Source: Pseudomonas aylmerensis (GTDB lineage Bacteria > Pseudomonadota > Gammaproteobacteria > Pseudomonadales > Pseudomonadaceae). Taken from it: a DNA stretch of 64,000 nucleotides. A program made the position numbers and the translations under genes. Under the pieces are notes generated by a model. The model saw only the letters and a list, made by a program, of their open reading frames with translations. It was not told the DNA's origin and made no database searches. The stretch lies in the NCBI RefSeq assembly GCF_001702265.1, contig NZ_MAUE01000004.1, positions 45,301-109,300 on the forward strand, written 5' to 3'. Positions 35,409 through 43,900 of this stretch are shown here, piece by piece (within the stretch, counting starts at the first letter, position 1; every line of letters begins with the position of its first letter).

Positions 35409-37091
35409 TTAGAGTTGGTAGCTGAAGCTCAACGTGTAGCGCGGACGCCGATCAAAGTTGTCCAGCGCCACTTCCGACATCGGCTTGGCCGCTTCCAGGG
35501 AGATGTTGTAGTACTTGGCGTCACCGAAGCGCAGGCCGACGGCGGCCGATGACATGTTGTTGCCTTTGATCGGCAGGTCGTTGAACCAGGTCTTGGCGCG
35601 GTCGAACACCACATAAGGCTGCAGGATGCGCACCCATTCGCCGGCGCGGTTGTAGCTGTAGTTGACCTCATACGCCACGCCCCACCCCTTGTCGCCCGAG
35701 CCCTGGTCATCGGGGTAGCCACGGGCGAAGTTCTGTCCACCGAAGGTGGCGCGCTCGCTGTCGGGCAGGGTGTCATCACTCCAGTAGAGCGCGCCGGACA
35801 ACACGCCTTGCCAGTTATCGAAGAGCTTGTTGCTCTGCACGCCGGACAGGCGCAGGCGGAAGAAATCGAGGTCCGGCTTGAGGCCACCGAAGTCACTGCG
35901 GGTCTTGGCGCCCATGCCGTTGATGCCTTGGTACAGGCCAGCGCTGAGGATGCGCAATTGGGTGGTATCGGCCTTGCGCCAATCACCCTCGAACGCCAAG
36001 GCGCGCAGGTCGGTTTGCAGCTCCAGGCGCTGGGGGAAACCTTCGAGTTTGTAGCGGGTGGTCTGGTCGACCGCGTAGTAGCGGGCGCCGAGGCTCAGGG
36101 ACTCGTTGGGCGAGGCGATCACGGGGTGGCTGAAGCCGATGGAGTAGCGGTCGATTTCCTGGTGCGGCTTGAGTTCGAAGCCGTCGCCCAATTGCAGGCT
36201 GGTGCGTGGGTCGGCGCGGTAGCGCTCGCCCGACAACACCAACTGCGTGCCCTCGGCATTGATGAACTGGCTGTAGGCCGCACGGTAGTAATGCTCTTTG
36301 TCGTCGCCCGGTGGGAACAGCCCGCTGAGGCTCAGTTGTTCCCCCATGGATGTCCACGAATTACTGGTGGCCGTCAGCAGCGCTTGCGTGCCGCCACGGC
36401 TGGCCTCGTTCAGGCTCATGCTGGTGGTGAACGGTTTGCGGCTGGCGGTGATTTGCATATGGGTGCCGCCATCGGTGGTGCCGGGCGGCGGCACCTGCGC
36501 CTGCAGGGTCACCCCAGGAATGGCGCTCATCAGCGTGGTGTAGCGCTCGAAGGTCTTGCGGGTGAGCGGGCGTTCGGCCTTGAGTTTTTCCGCGAGTTTG
36601 TCGACGTAGGCCGACACCGAGCCGATGTCGCCTTGCAGGTCGTAATCGCGGATATAACCCTCGACCAGCACCACGTGCACCAGGCCGCCTTCAAAGCGTT
36701 GTTCCGGCAGGAAGGCGTAGGACAGCAAATAGCCGTCTTCCTGGTAGCGGCGGGTGATGCTGCGGGTGGCTTCGATCAATTGCGCCAGGTTGGTTTCATG
36801 GCCGATCAGGGGTTCGAAGGCCTGGGCGACTTCCTTCAGCGGGTAGACCGTGCCGCCGTCGATCTGCAGCTTGCGAATGGTCACCTTGGTGTCCATCAGC
36901 AGGGGTTGCGCAGCGGTGGCAGCGGGGGTGGGCAACTGGGTCTGCGGGGTCGCCGGTCGATACGCATCGGCGGGCAGGTTGGGCACGGGCAGGTTGCGAA
37001 TGGTGTCGTTGCTATTGAGGAAGCTGGGTAGGGTATCGGCGTGGGCGTAAGCACTGAGGGTGAGCAATAACAACGGCGTCAAAGCGCGCAT
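35409..37091 (-). CDS. Two-partner secretion outer-membrane transporter (TpsB/ShlB/FhaC-like)
   Basis: This 560-residue outer-membrane beta-barrel transporter belongs to the Omp85/TpsB superfamily. I start at the ATG at 37091, which has GGAG seven bases upstream and gives the signal peptide MRALTPLLLLTLSAYAHA. A Pro/Thr-rich linker is followed by POTRA domains (about 65-220; VTIRKLQIDGGTVYPLKEV, then GYLLSYAFLPEQ and VVLVEGYIRDYDLQGD). The barrel (about 230-560) carries the loop-6 motif FARGYPDD and ends in an aromatic-rich strand, YTLSFSYQL. A normal TpsB has a large TpsA with a haemagglutinin-type secretion domain next to it. Here the neighbour is a low-complexity lipoprotein instead. Confidence 0.9.
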   Translation of the reverse strand: MRALTPLLLLTLSAYAHADTLPSFLNSNDTIRNLPVPNLPADAYRPATPQTQLPTPAATAAQPLLMDTKVTIRKLQIDGGTVYPLKEVAQAFEPLIGHETNLAQLIEATRSITRRYQEDGYLLSYAFLPEQRFEGGLVHVVLVEGYIRDYDLQGDIGSVSAYVDKLAEKLKAERPLTRKTFERYTTLMSAIPGVTLQAQVPPPGTTDGGTHMQITASRKPFTTSMSLNEASRGGTQALLTATSNSWTSMGEQLSLSGLFPPGDDKEHYYRAAYSQFINAEGTQLVLSGERYRADPRTSLQLGDGFELKPHQEIDRYSIGFSHPVIASPNESLSLGARYYAVDQTTRYKLEGFPQRLELQTDLRALAFEGDWRKADTTQLRILSAGLYQGINGMGAKTRSDFGGLKPDLDFFRLRLSGVQSNKLFDNWQGVLSGALYWSDDTLPDSERATFGGQNFARGYPDDQGSGDKGWGVAYEVNYSYNRAGEWVRILQPYVVFDRAKTWFNDLPIKGNNMSSAAVGLRFGDAKYYNISLEAAKPMSEVALDNFDRRPRYTLSFSYQL

Positions 37092-37190
37092 AGGACACTC
37101 CATGGTCAAAACTGCAGCAGCGTATTGCAGGGTCCCGCCGGGCTCTGGGGGCGCGGTTCGGGTGTTTTCAGGGATCGATCATTGACCCAT

Positions 37191-37225
37191 AAAAAAAGAC
37201 GAGAGACTTATTGGGGTCTCTCGTC
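37191..37225 (-). terminator. Factor-independent terminator after the low-complexity lipoprotein gene
   Basis: Read on the minus strand, GACGAGAGAC and GTCTCTCGTC form a perfect 10-bp stem around an 8-base loop and are followed by seven T residues. It ends transcription of the lipoprotein gene before tpsB, so tpsB needs read-through or its own promoter within 37092-37190. Confidence 0.92.
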
Positions 37226-37278
37226 TCAACCAAGCGTAGGCGCTGTAGGTGAGGCCGTCTAATCGGCCAGGTGCAATT

Positions 37279-38814
37279 CTATTTTTTGCCGGTAAGGCCA
37301 CCGATCAGGCCGCCCAGCAGACCCCCATTTGCACTGGCACCTGCACCTGCGGAGGCGGATGCGCCGGCTCCCAGGTTCAGGCCACCGCCGAGCAAACCAC
37401 CGCCGGTGTTGGTGCCGCCGGTCACCAGGCCGCCGATCGAGGCCACGGTGCCGCCTACTGCGCTCACGGTACCGCCCAAGGCGTTGGTGACCGGGTTGGC
37501 GTTAGTGCCGCTGATTTTGCCGCCCAGGCTGCTGACGGCGCCGCCGACATTGGTCACCAGGCCGTTGACGGGAGCACCCAGGCCGGTGGCGTTGCCGACG
37601 TTTTGGGTCAGGCTGGTAACGCCGCTGGTGATAGGGTTCAGGGCGCCGCCGACCTGATTGGTGAGGGCAGCAACCGGTGCGCCTGCTGCGGTGTTCGGTG
37701 TGCCGCTGCCACCCAGCAGGGTACCCAGCGATGCCACGGTACCGCCCGCTTTGACGCCAGTGACGCCGGTCGCGCTGACCACGCCATTGCTGCTGCCTGC
37801 ATCCAGGCCGCTGCCGGCGCCTGCGATCACACCACCGATGAGTTCCGCCAGGCCCAGTTGCCCGGTGCCACCGCCAGTGCCACCACCCGTGCCGCCGCCA
37901 CTGCCGCCACTGCTGTCGTCAGCCGGGTCGACATAGCCGCTGGCTTTACCGACCACGGTGCCCACGCCATTGAGCACATTGCCCACAGCGCCAGTGACAG
38001 GGTTGCCGGTGCCGCCGGCATCGGCGACTTTATCGCCCAGGCCGTCAACGGTATCGCCGACTTTTTGCAGCAGGCCGCCGACAGGCGTATCCAGGCCAGT
38101 GGTGGTGCCGACTTTGCCGGTGGTTTTTTCCACCAGGGACACCACGGGCACCAGTACTTTCGCGCCGACGGTGTTGGTGACCGAGCCCAGTGGGCCGGTG
38201 GTGCTCGCCGTGCTGAGTGTGTCGCCGAGCATGGTCACGGCGTTGCCGACCTTGCCCACTACATTGCCGACTACGGGGGCGGCACCGCTGACCACGGGCA
38301 CTTGCCCCAGCAGCGTCGCCACATTTTGACCGGTCGTGGAGACACCGGTGCCGAGATCGGCGACTCCGTTGGCCACGCCGGCCACGGTTTTGCCCAGTGC
38401 ATTGCTGTCGGTACCCAGTGTGCCCAGGCCATCCGAAACGCCCGTGCCGATGCTGCCGACAGCGGTGCCGACAGAGGTTACCAGGCCACCTGCGGTAGCC
38501 CCCACGATCGGCAGGCTGCCGAGTGTGGTACCGAGGCTGCTGACAGTGCCGCCGAGGCCGGTTACGGTATCGCCGAGGGTATCAGCCACGTTAGCCGTGA
38601 CCAGGGTGCTGGTGGTGCCGGTACCGCCACCTCCTGTGCCGCCACCACCAGTACCCCCGCCGCCGGTACCGCCACCGCCAGTGGATGCGTCCGGTGAGGA
38701 AGCGGAGCCGCCACTGTGATGCCCACCACCACCGCTGCTGCAGCCGCCGAGCGTCATTGCTACTGCCAGGGCCAGCGCGGTACTTGCTTTCCAAAACACT
38801 ACTTGAGCTTTCAT
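37279..38814 (-). CDS. Gly/Val/Thr-rich repetitive lipoprotein (collagen-like annotation class), candidate surface adhesin
   Basis: This 511-residue protein has a signal peptide and lipobox LGGC (Cys25), then a Gly/Ser/His stretch and two Gly-rich linkers: four GGGGT units at about 46-66 and a GGGT run at about 302-318. Between and after them are degenerate repeats of Val-Gly, Leu-Gly and Thr-Gly spaced every 3-4 or 7 residues (for example TVTGLGGTVSSLGTTLG). This is not a true Gly-X-Y collagen pattern. It has only one Cys and very few aromatic or charged residues, typical of extracellular fibrous proteins. AAGGAA precedes the ATG. A good terminator separates it from the TpsB-like gene. Surface adhesin is an inference from context. 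Confidence 0.82.
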   Translation of the reverse strand: MKAQVVFWKASTALALAVAMTLGGCSSGGGGHHSGGSASSPDASTGGGGTGGGGTGGGGTGGGGTGTTSTLVTANVADTLGDTVTGLGGTVSSLGTTLGSLPIVGATAGGLVTSVGTAVGSIGTGVSDGLGTLGTDSNALGKTVAGVANGVADLGTGVSTTGQNVATLLGQVPVVSGAAPVVGNVVGKVGNAVTMLGDTLSTASTTGPLGSVTNTVGAKVLVPVVSLVEKTTGKVGTTTGLDTPVGGLLQKVGDTVDGLGDKVADAGGTGNPVTGAVGNVLNGVGTVVGKASGYVDPADDSSGGSGGGTGGGTGGGTGQLGLAELIGGVIAGAGSGLDAGSSNGVVSATGVTGVKAGGTVASLGTLLGGSGTPNTAAGAPVAALTNQVGGALNPITSGVTSLTQNVGNATGLGAPVNGLVTNVGGAVSSLGGKISGTNANPVTNALGGTVSAVGGTVASIGGLVTGGTNTGGGLLGGGLNLGAGASASAGAGASANGGLLGGLIGGLTGKK

Positions 38815-39048
38815 GATTGAGTTCCTTGCACCTGTACAACCTTGGTTGTCTCAAACGCTCGCTATTTCTAGGGATAGCGATGCGTTTGTCCGTGTGGCTA
38901 TAACAAGCCCGGGCGCTCTTTCTCACAATGCTCTACTTGGTATTAACGATTTATATACGGCGCGGATGTACCGGTTAAGCGACTAATACCAAGGGTATAA
39001 GGGGTGGATGTATCAAGATATATATATTTTAAAAATCAAGGAGTTGAA
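38815..39048. promoter_or_regulatory. AT-rich upstream region of the repetitive lipoprotein gene
   Basis: This region is AT-richer than any neighbour, especially 38930-39050. It holds the inverted repeat described separately and no supported gene. Short open frames here lack a credible ribosome-binding site. Confidence 0.55.
38936..38993. repeat. 10-bp inverted repeat, candidate operator
   Basis: CTTGGTATTA at 38936-38945 is exactly reverse-complemented as TAATACCAAG at 38984-38993, 38 bases apart. The right copy is preceded by GAC, giving GACTAATAC, which also occurs upstream of flp. The spacing of roughly 48 bases centre to centre is between four and five helical turns. It lies about 120-180 bases before the lipoprotein start. 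Confidence 0.5.
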
Positions 39049-39076
39049 TAAAAAAGCGGACTTAATAAAGTCCGCT
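39049..39076 (-). terminator. Factor-independent terminator after the MaoC gene
   Basis: On the minus strand AGCGGACTT and AAGTCCGCT form a perfect 9-bp stem with a TATT loop, followed by TTTTT. It lies 40 bases beyond the stop codon of the MaoC hydratase gene. Confidence 0.92.
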
Positions 39077-39115
39077 ATAACCCAGGATGTATATATACAA
39101 TTAATCAGTGGTTGT

Positions 39116-39964
39116 TCAGGCGATTGGCTGCCATTTGCCCACCATGTGTTCAATGTCACCCGCGCCTTTCAACACGAACTCCCCGCTGGACCCGGGCGCA
39201 CTGGCCCATAAGGTGACCTCACTGGGCAGGCGTACCGGCTTCTTGAACTCGACGTTTATCTCGATGTTCGCGGCCGGCAGGTGTTCACCCAAGGCCGCCA
39301 GGGTGCGCGCCTTGTTCCACAGTCCGTGGGCGATGGCCTGGGGGAAGCCGAACAGCTTGGCCGTGAGCGCGCTGAGATGGATCGGGTTGTAGTCGCCGGA
39401 CACCCGCGCATACCGGCGGCCGATATCGGCCGGGGCTTTCCAGCGGCTCACTTCGCTGACCTGGGTGGGGGGCGATTGCGCCTCGTCGCTCGCTGCGCCT
39501 TCCAGTTTTACGCCGCGACAGAGCATGCGGCTCTCGGCCTCCCACAGCAGGCCGAGGGAATCCTCGACGGTGGTCACCAGGTCAAACGTTGCGCCCTTCG
39601 CATGCGGCTTGAGGTTTTGCGCATGCACACCAATGAACAGGTCGCTGATACCGCCGAGCGGACGATGAATACGGATGCGATTGCTCAGGTGAATCAACCC
39701 CAGCAGCGGAAACGGAAACGATTTGGCCGTGAGCAACTGCATCTGCAAGCCGAACGCGAGGATGTGCGGATAAGTCGCCGGCAGCACTGCGCTGTCGGCA
39801 AACCCGCAGACCTTGCGATACGCCGCGACCGCTTTGGGATTGACACTGACCCGGCAGCGCAAGCCCTGCTCGGGCAACGCAGTGCCGGTGATCTTGCGCT
39901 TGAGCGCGGCGCGCCAGTACAGCGGCGCGAGAAACGGGGGACTGCCCACTGTCTGCCATTGCAT
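39116..39964 (-). CDS. MaoC-like hydratase (double hotdog type)
   Basis: This 282-residue protein has a C-terminal MaoC/hydratase-2 domain with the catalytic motif RVSGDYNPIHLSALTAKLFG followed by IAHGLWNKA (Asp and His of the R-hydratase site). The N-terminal half resembles a degenerate hotdog domain. The expected reaction is hydration of trans-2-enoyl-CoA or the reverse dehydration. I use the ATG at 39964, two bases after the stop of the reductase gene, and not the longer frame inside it. Together with the reductase and the divergent thiolase it supplies three fatty-acyl-chain steps. Confidence 0.88.
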   Translation of the reverse strand: MQWQTVGSPPFLAPLYWRAALKRKITGTALPEQGLRCRVSVNPKAVAAYRKVCGFADSAVLPATYPHILAFGLQMQLLTAKSFPFPLLGLIHLSNRIRIHRPLGGISDLFIGVHAQNLKPHAKGATFDLVTTVEDSLGLLWEAESRMLCRGVKLEGAASDEAQSPPTQVSEVSRWKAPADIGRRYARVSGDYNPIHLSALTAKLFGFPQAIAHGLWNKARTLAALGEHLPAANIEINVEFKKPVRLPSEVTLWASAPGSSGEFVLKGAGDIEHMVGKWQPIA

Positions 39965-39966
39965 GC

Positions 39967-41319
39967 TCACGCTCCCAATAGACTTTGCCCACACACCCGC
40001 AGCGCTTGCCCGCTGACCGCTCCTGAGCCCGGCTGGCCAAGCCAGGCGACGGCTTCGGCGACGTCTTGTGGCAAGCCGCCCTGGCCGAGCGAACTCATGC
40101 GGCGCCCGGTCTCACGCAGGGCGAACGGAATATGCGCGGTCATCTGGGTCTCAATAAAGCCTGGGGCCACGGCGTTGATACTGATCCCCCGTTCTTTGAG
40201 CAGCGGCGCCCAGGCCTGGGCCAGGCCGATCAACCCGGCCTTGCTCGCGGCATAATTGGTTTGCCCGCGATTGCCGGCGATCCCACTGATGGACGCGAGC
40301 AGCACCACGCGCGCGTTGTCATGCAGGGTGCCGCTGTCGAGCAGCGCCTTGGTCAGCACTTGCGGGGCATTCAGGTTGACCGCCAGCACCGCGTCCCAGT
40401 ATTCCGGGGTCATGTTAGCCAGGGTCTTGTCGCGGGTGATCCCGGCGTTGTGCACCAGGATGTCGAGGCCGTCGGGCAGGTGTTCGATCAACTGGCTGGC
40501 GGCGTCTTCGGCGCAGATATCCAGCAGCACGGAACGTGCACCCAGGCGCGCGGCCAGGGCTTCGAGATCGGTCTTGGCCTGGGGCACGTCCAGCAGGATC
40601 ACCTCGGCCCCGTCGCGGGCCAGGGTTTCGGCGATGGACGCACCAATGCCACGGGCGGCACCGGTGACCAGCGCCTTGCGCCCGGCGAGTGGGCGCGTCC
40701 AGTCCTCGACCGGCGTGTCACAGGCCTGCAGGCGGATAACCTGGCCGGAAATGTAGGCGCTCTTGGGCGACAGGAAAAACCGCAGCGCACCTTCCAGCTG
40801 GTCTTCGGCGCCCTCGCCAACGTAGAGCAATTGCAGCACGCCACCGTTGCGCAACTCTTTGGCCAGTGAGCGGCTGAAGCCTTCGAGGGCGCGCTGGGCG
40901 CTGGCGGCAAACGGATCGCCGAGACTTTCCGGCGCGCGACCGAGGATCACCAGGTGCGCACTGTTATCCAGGTTTTTCAGCAGCGGCTGGAAAAACTCAC
41001 GCAGTTGCTTGAGCTGGTCGGTGTGCTGCAAGTCGCTGGCGTCGAACACCACCGCCTTGAGTTTGGGCCCGTGGCCGGGAATCCACGCCGGGGCGGTCGA
41101 GGCGTCGGTGCCGTAGCTGTAGATCGCGTCAGTGAGTTTATTGGCAAACGGCAGCACCTTGGCCGCCAGCGCGCCGCCACCGAGCAACAATGCCCCTTCT
41201 ACCGGGCGCAGGCGCCCGGCTTGCCAGCGTTCGAGGCGTACCGGTGACGGCAGGCCAATGGCAGCGACCAGGCGATGGCCGAGGCTTGAGTTGGCGAAGT
41301 CGATATAACGGTCAGACAT
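39967..41319 (-). CDS. 3-oxoacyl-ACP/CoA reductase, high-molecular-weight FabG type
   Basis: This 450-residue short-chain dehydrogenase is about 200 residues longer than ordinary FabG. The C-terminal domain (from about 210) has the NADP(H) motif TGAARGIGASI, HNAGITRDKTLANM and the catalytic YAASK. The N-terminal 200 residues look like a second, degenerate Rossmann domain (VVFDASDLQHTDQLKQL, HLVILGRAPES), as in mycobacterial FabG4. It probably reduces 3-oxoacyl-CoA or -ACP. GGAGAGCG precedes the ATG. It is in an operon with the MaoC gene and divergent from the thiolase. Confidence 0.9.
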   Translation of the reverse strand: MSDRYIDFANSSLGHRLVAAIGLPSPVRLERWQAGRLRPVEGALLLGGGALAAKVLPFANKLTDAIYSYGTDASTAPAWIPGHGPKLKAVVFDASDLQHTDQLKQLREFFQPLLKNLDNSAHLVILGRAPESLGDPFAASAQRALEGFSRSLAKELRNGGVLQLLYVGEGAEDQLEGALRFFLSPKSAYISGQVIRLQACDTPVEDWTRPLAGRKALVTGAARGIGASIAETLARDGAEVILLDVPQAKTDLEALAARLGARSVLLDICAEDAASQLIEHLPDGLDILVHNAGITRDKTLANMTPEYWDAVLAVNLNAPQVLTKALLDSGTLHDNARVVLLASISGIAGNRGQTNYAASKAGLIGLAQAWAPLLKERGISINAVAPGFIETQMTAHIPFALRETGRRMSSLGQGGLPQDVAEAVAWLGQPGSGAVSGQALRVCGQSLLGA

Positions 41320-41438
41320 GGAACGCTCTCCGAAGACTGGGGTTCAAAGGGTTGACCATCCCAGGGTAGCAGTCGTTCGACTAGGCTCTGTTATCCAGCC
41401 CACAGCAGCCAGCCCATAACAGACCGAGGGAGCTTTTC

Positions 41439-42716
41439 ATGACTCAATTGCGCCGTGTAGCGATCATTGGCGGTAACCGCATTCCTTTCGCCCGTTCCAA
41501 TGGCCCGTATGCCACGGCGAGCAACCAGGCGATGCTGACTGCGGCCCTGGAGGGCTTGATCGAGCGCTACAACCTGCACGGCCTGCGCATGGGCGAAGTG
41601 GCTGCCGGTGCGGTGCTCAAGCATTCGCGCGACTTCAACCTCACCCGCGAATGCGTGCTCGGCTCGCGCCTGTCGCCGCAAACCCCGGCCTACGACATTC
41701 AACAGGCCTGTGGCACCGGCCTTGAGGCCGCATTGCTGGTGGCCAACAAGATCGCCCTGGGCCAGATCGAATGCGGGATTGCCGGCGGGGTCGACACCAC
41801 GTCCGACGCCCCGATCGGCGTGAATGAAGGGCTGCGCAAGCTCCTGCTGCAGGCCAATCGCAGCAAGTCCATGGCGGACAAATTAAAACTCCTGTTACAA
41901 CTTCGTCCTCATCACCTCAAGCCCGAACTGCCGCGCAATGGCGAACCGCGCACCGGTTTGTCCATGGGCCAGCATTGCGAGTTGATGGCGCAGGCATGGC
42001 AGATCCCACGCGCCGAGCAAGACCAACTGGCGCTGGAAAGTCACCAGAAAATGGCCACCGCCTACGCCGAAGGCTGGCACAACGACTTGCTGACGCCGTT
42101 TCTCGGCCTGACCCGCGACAACAACCTGCGCCCCGACCTGACCCTGGAAAAACTCGCCGCCCTCAAGCCTGCCTTCGAGCGCAGCGAAAAGGGCACGCTC
42201 ACCGCTGGCAACTCCACGCCGCTCACCGACGGTGCGTCCCTGGTGCTGCTGGGCAGTGAGGCCTGGGCCCAGGAGCGCGGCTTGCCGATCCTCGCGTATT
42301 TGCGCGATGGCGAGGCGGCTGCGGTAGATTTCGTCAACGGCGCCGAAGGCTTGTTGATGGCGCCGGTCTACGCGGTACCGCGCCTGCTGGCGAGGAATGG
42401 CCTGACGCTGCAGGACTTCGATTACTACGAGATCCACGAAGCCTTCGCTGCCCAAGTGTTGTGCACGCTCAAGGCCTGGGAGGACGCGGACTACTGCAAG
42501 ACCCGCCTCGGGCTGGATGCACCGTTGGGCGCCATCGACCGCAGCCGCCTGAACGTCAAGGGCAGCTCCCTGGCAGCCGGCCACCCGTTTGCCGCCACGG
42601 GCGGGCGCATTGTCGCCAATCTGGCCAAGTTGCTCGACGCGGCGGGCAAGGGCAGGGGGCTGATTTCGATCTGTGCGGCGGGCGGGCAAGGGGTCACGGC
42701 GATCATCGAACGCTGA
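41439..42716 (+). CDS. Acetyl-CoA C-acyltransferase (thiolase), FadI-like
   Basis: This 425-residue thiolase has the acyl-accepting Cys in IQQACGTGLEAALL (about residue 90), the His motif GSSLAAGHPFAATGGR and the second Cys in ISICAAGGQG near the C-terminus. The longer loop region around 140-175 resembles FadI-like thiolases. It catalyses the reversible cleavage of 3-oxoacyl-CoA. GGGAGC precedes the ATG. It is divergent from the reductase and MaoC genes with a 119-base shared promoter region. Confidence 0.92.
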   Translation: MTQLRRVAIIGGNRIPFARSNGPYATASNQAMLTAALEGLIERYNLHGLRMGEVAAGAVLKHSRDFNLTRECVLGSRLSPQTPAYDIQQACGTGLEAALLVANKIALGQIECGIAGGVDTTSDAPIGVNEGLRKLLLQANRSKSMADKLKLLLQLRPHHLKPELPRNGEPRTGLSMGQHCELMAQAWQIPRAEQDQLALESHQKMATAYAEGWHNDLLTPFLGLTRDNNLRPDLTLEKLAALKPAFERSEKGTLTAGNSTPLTDGASLVLLGSEAWAQERGLPILAYLRDGEAAAVDFVNGAEGLLMAPVYAVPRLLARNGLTLQDFDYYEIHEAFAAQVLCTLKAWEDADYCKTRLGLDAPLGAIDRSRLNVKGSSLAAGHPFAATGGRIVANLAKLLDAAGKGRGLISICAAGGQGVTAIIER

Positions 42717-42850
42717 TTGCGATAAAAATTGGCATATTGGATGCATTCTTGACGGGTCAGAGGTCGGTAGCCTCTCCCACCGGCGAGCCGATTGCCGTAT
42801 AACGAGTGCCATACGCGTATTTGGTAATAAAGGACCCACAATAAAAGCTG

Positions 42851-43750
42851 ATGAAGACTCCTAAACGCATTGAACCCCTGATCGAAGACGGTCTGGTCGA
42901 CGAAGTGCTGCGCCCACTCATGAGTGGTAAAGAAGCAGCTGTTTATGTGGTGCGCTGCGGCAACGAATTGCGTTGCGCCAAGGTTTACAAGGAGGCGAAC
43001 AAACGAAGTTTTCGTCAGGCGTCCGAATACCAGGAAGGCCGTAAGGTCCGTAACAGCCGGCAGGCCCGGGCCATGGCCAAGGGCTCCAAGTTCGGCAAGA
43101 AAGAAACCGAAGATGCCTGGCAGAACGCTGAAGTGGCGGCGTTGTTCCGCCTGGCCGGTGCGGGCGTTCGCGTGCCCCAGCCGTACGACTTCCTTGAAGG
43201 CGTGCTGTTGATGGAGCTGGTAGCCGACGAGTACGGCGATGCAGCACCGCGTCTGAACGACGTGGTGCTGGAGCCGGACCAGGCGCGCGAATACCACGCC
43301 TTCCTGATCTCCCAGATCGTGCTGATGCTGTGTACCGGCCTGGTGCACGGTGACCTGTCCGAGTTCAACGTACTGCTCACGCCAACCGGGCCGGTGATCA
43401 TCGACCTGCCTCAGGCGGTGGATGCGGCGGGCAACAACCACGCGTTCAGCATGCTGGAGCGTGACGTGGGCAACATGGCGTCCTACTTCGGCCGTTTTGC
43501 CCCGGAGCTGAAGAAGACCAAGTACGCCAAGGAGATGTGGGCGCTTTACGAAGCCGGCACCTTGCACCCGGCCAGCGTGTTGACCGGTGAGTTCGACGAA
43601 CCGGAAGAGCTGGCGGATGTCGGCGGAGTGATCCGCGAGATCGAAGCGGCGCGCCTGGATGAAGAGCGTCGCCAGGCGATTCGCGCGGCGGACGATGCGC
43701 CACCGAGCAAAGTACCCGACGAGCCACCGCCGCCGCCTTGGCTGCAGTGA
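42851..43750 (+). CDS. RIO-type serine/threonine kinase
   Basis: This 299-residue protein kinase of the RIO1 type is common in proteobacteria as PA4780-like proteins. The ATP-binding region has MSGKEAAVYVVRCG and the invariant Lys in RCAKVYK. A long insert KRSFRQASEYQEGRKVRNSR follows, typical of RIO1. The catalytic loop is HGDLSEFNVLL and the metal-binding motif IIDLPQAVD replaces DFG, as in RIO kinases. The C-terminus is acidic then Pro-rich (PPPPPWLQ). Bacterial function is unclear. AAAGGACC lies upstream at rather long spacing. Confidence 0.92.
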   Translation: MKTPKRIEPLIEDGLVDEVLRPLMSGKEAAVYVVRCGNELRCAKVYKEANKRSFRQASEYQEGRKVRNSRQARAMAKGSKFGKKETEDAWQNAEVAALFRLAGAGVRVPQPYDFLEGVLLMELVADEYGDAAPRLNDVVLEPDQAREYHAFLISQIVLMLCTGLVHGDLSEFNVLLTPTGPVIIDLPQAVDAAGNNHAFSMLERDVGNMASYFGRFAPELKKTKYAKEMWALYEAGTLHPASVLTGEFDEPEELADVGGVIREIEAARLDEERRQAIRAADDAPPSKVPDEPPPPPWLQ

Positions 43751-43760
43751 TCCCGCAAAA

Positions 43761-43870
43761 CTGTGGGAGCAGGCTGGTGTAGACGCTGGCTTGCCGGCGA
43801 TCGCATCACCTCGGTGTGACTGACATACCGAGGTGCCTGCATCGCGGGCAAGCCCGGCTCCCGCCCACAT
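43761..43870. repeat. REPIN after the RIO kinase gene
   Basis: CTGTGGGAGCAGGCTGGTGT begins the left part, which also contains GCTTGCCGGCGATCGC, and the right part is GCATCGCGGGCAAGCCCGGC with CTCCCGCCCACAT. The left arm seems to have a short insertion within the REP core. The two genes around it are convergent. Confidence 0.82.
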
Positions 43871-43900
43871 TTTGTTCTGTCTGGGGCGAGTAAAGCTCAG

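Noticed and set aside
37249..38697. 482-codon open frame opposite the repetitive lipoprotein gene
   Set aside because: It is rich in Ala, Gly, Asp and His only because the opposite strand is Gly/Val/Thr-rich. No start signal or domain is visible, whereas the minus strand has a lipobox, a ribosome-binding site and a terminator.
37279..38814. Interpretation of the repetitive lipoprotein as a true collagen-like triple helix
   Set aside because: Gly does not occur at every third residue over any long stretch; the repeat is Val/Leu/Thr-Gly with variable spacing.
39008..39211. 67-codon open frame in the AT-rich region after the lipoprotein promoter
   Set aside because: It overlaps the terminator of the MaoC gene and the MaoC coding end, and its AT-rich composition reflects the intergenic DNA.
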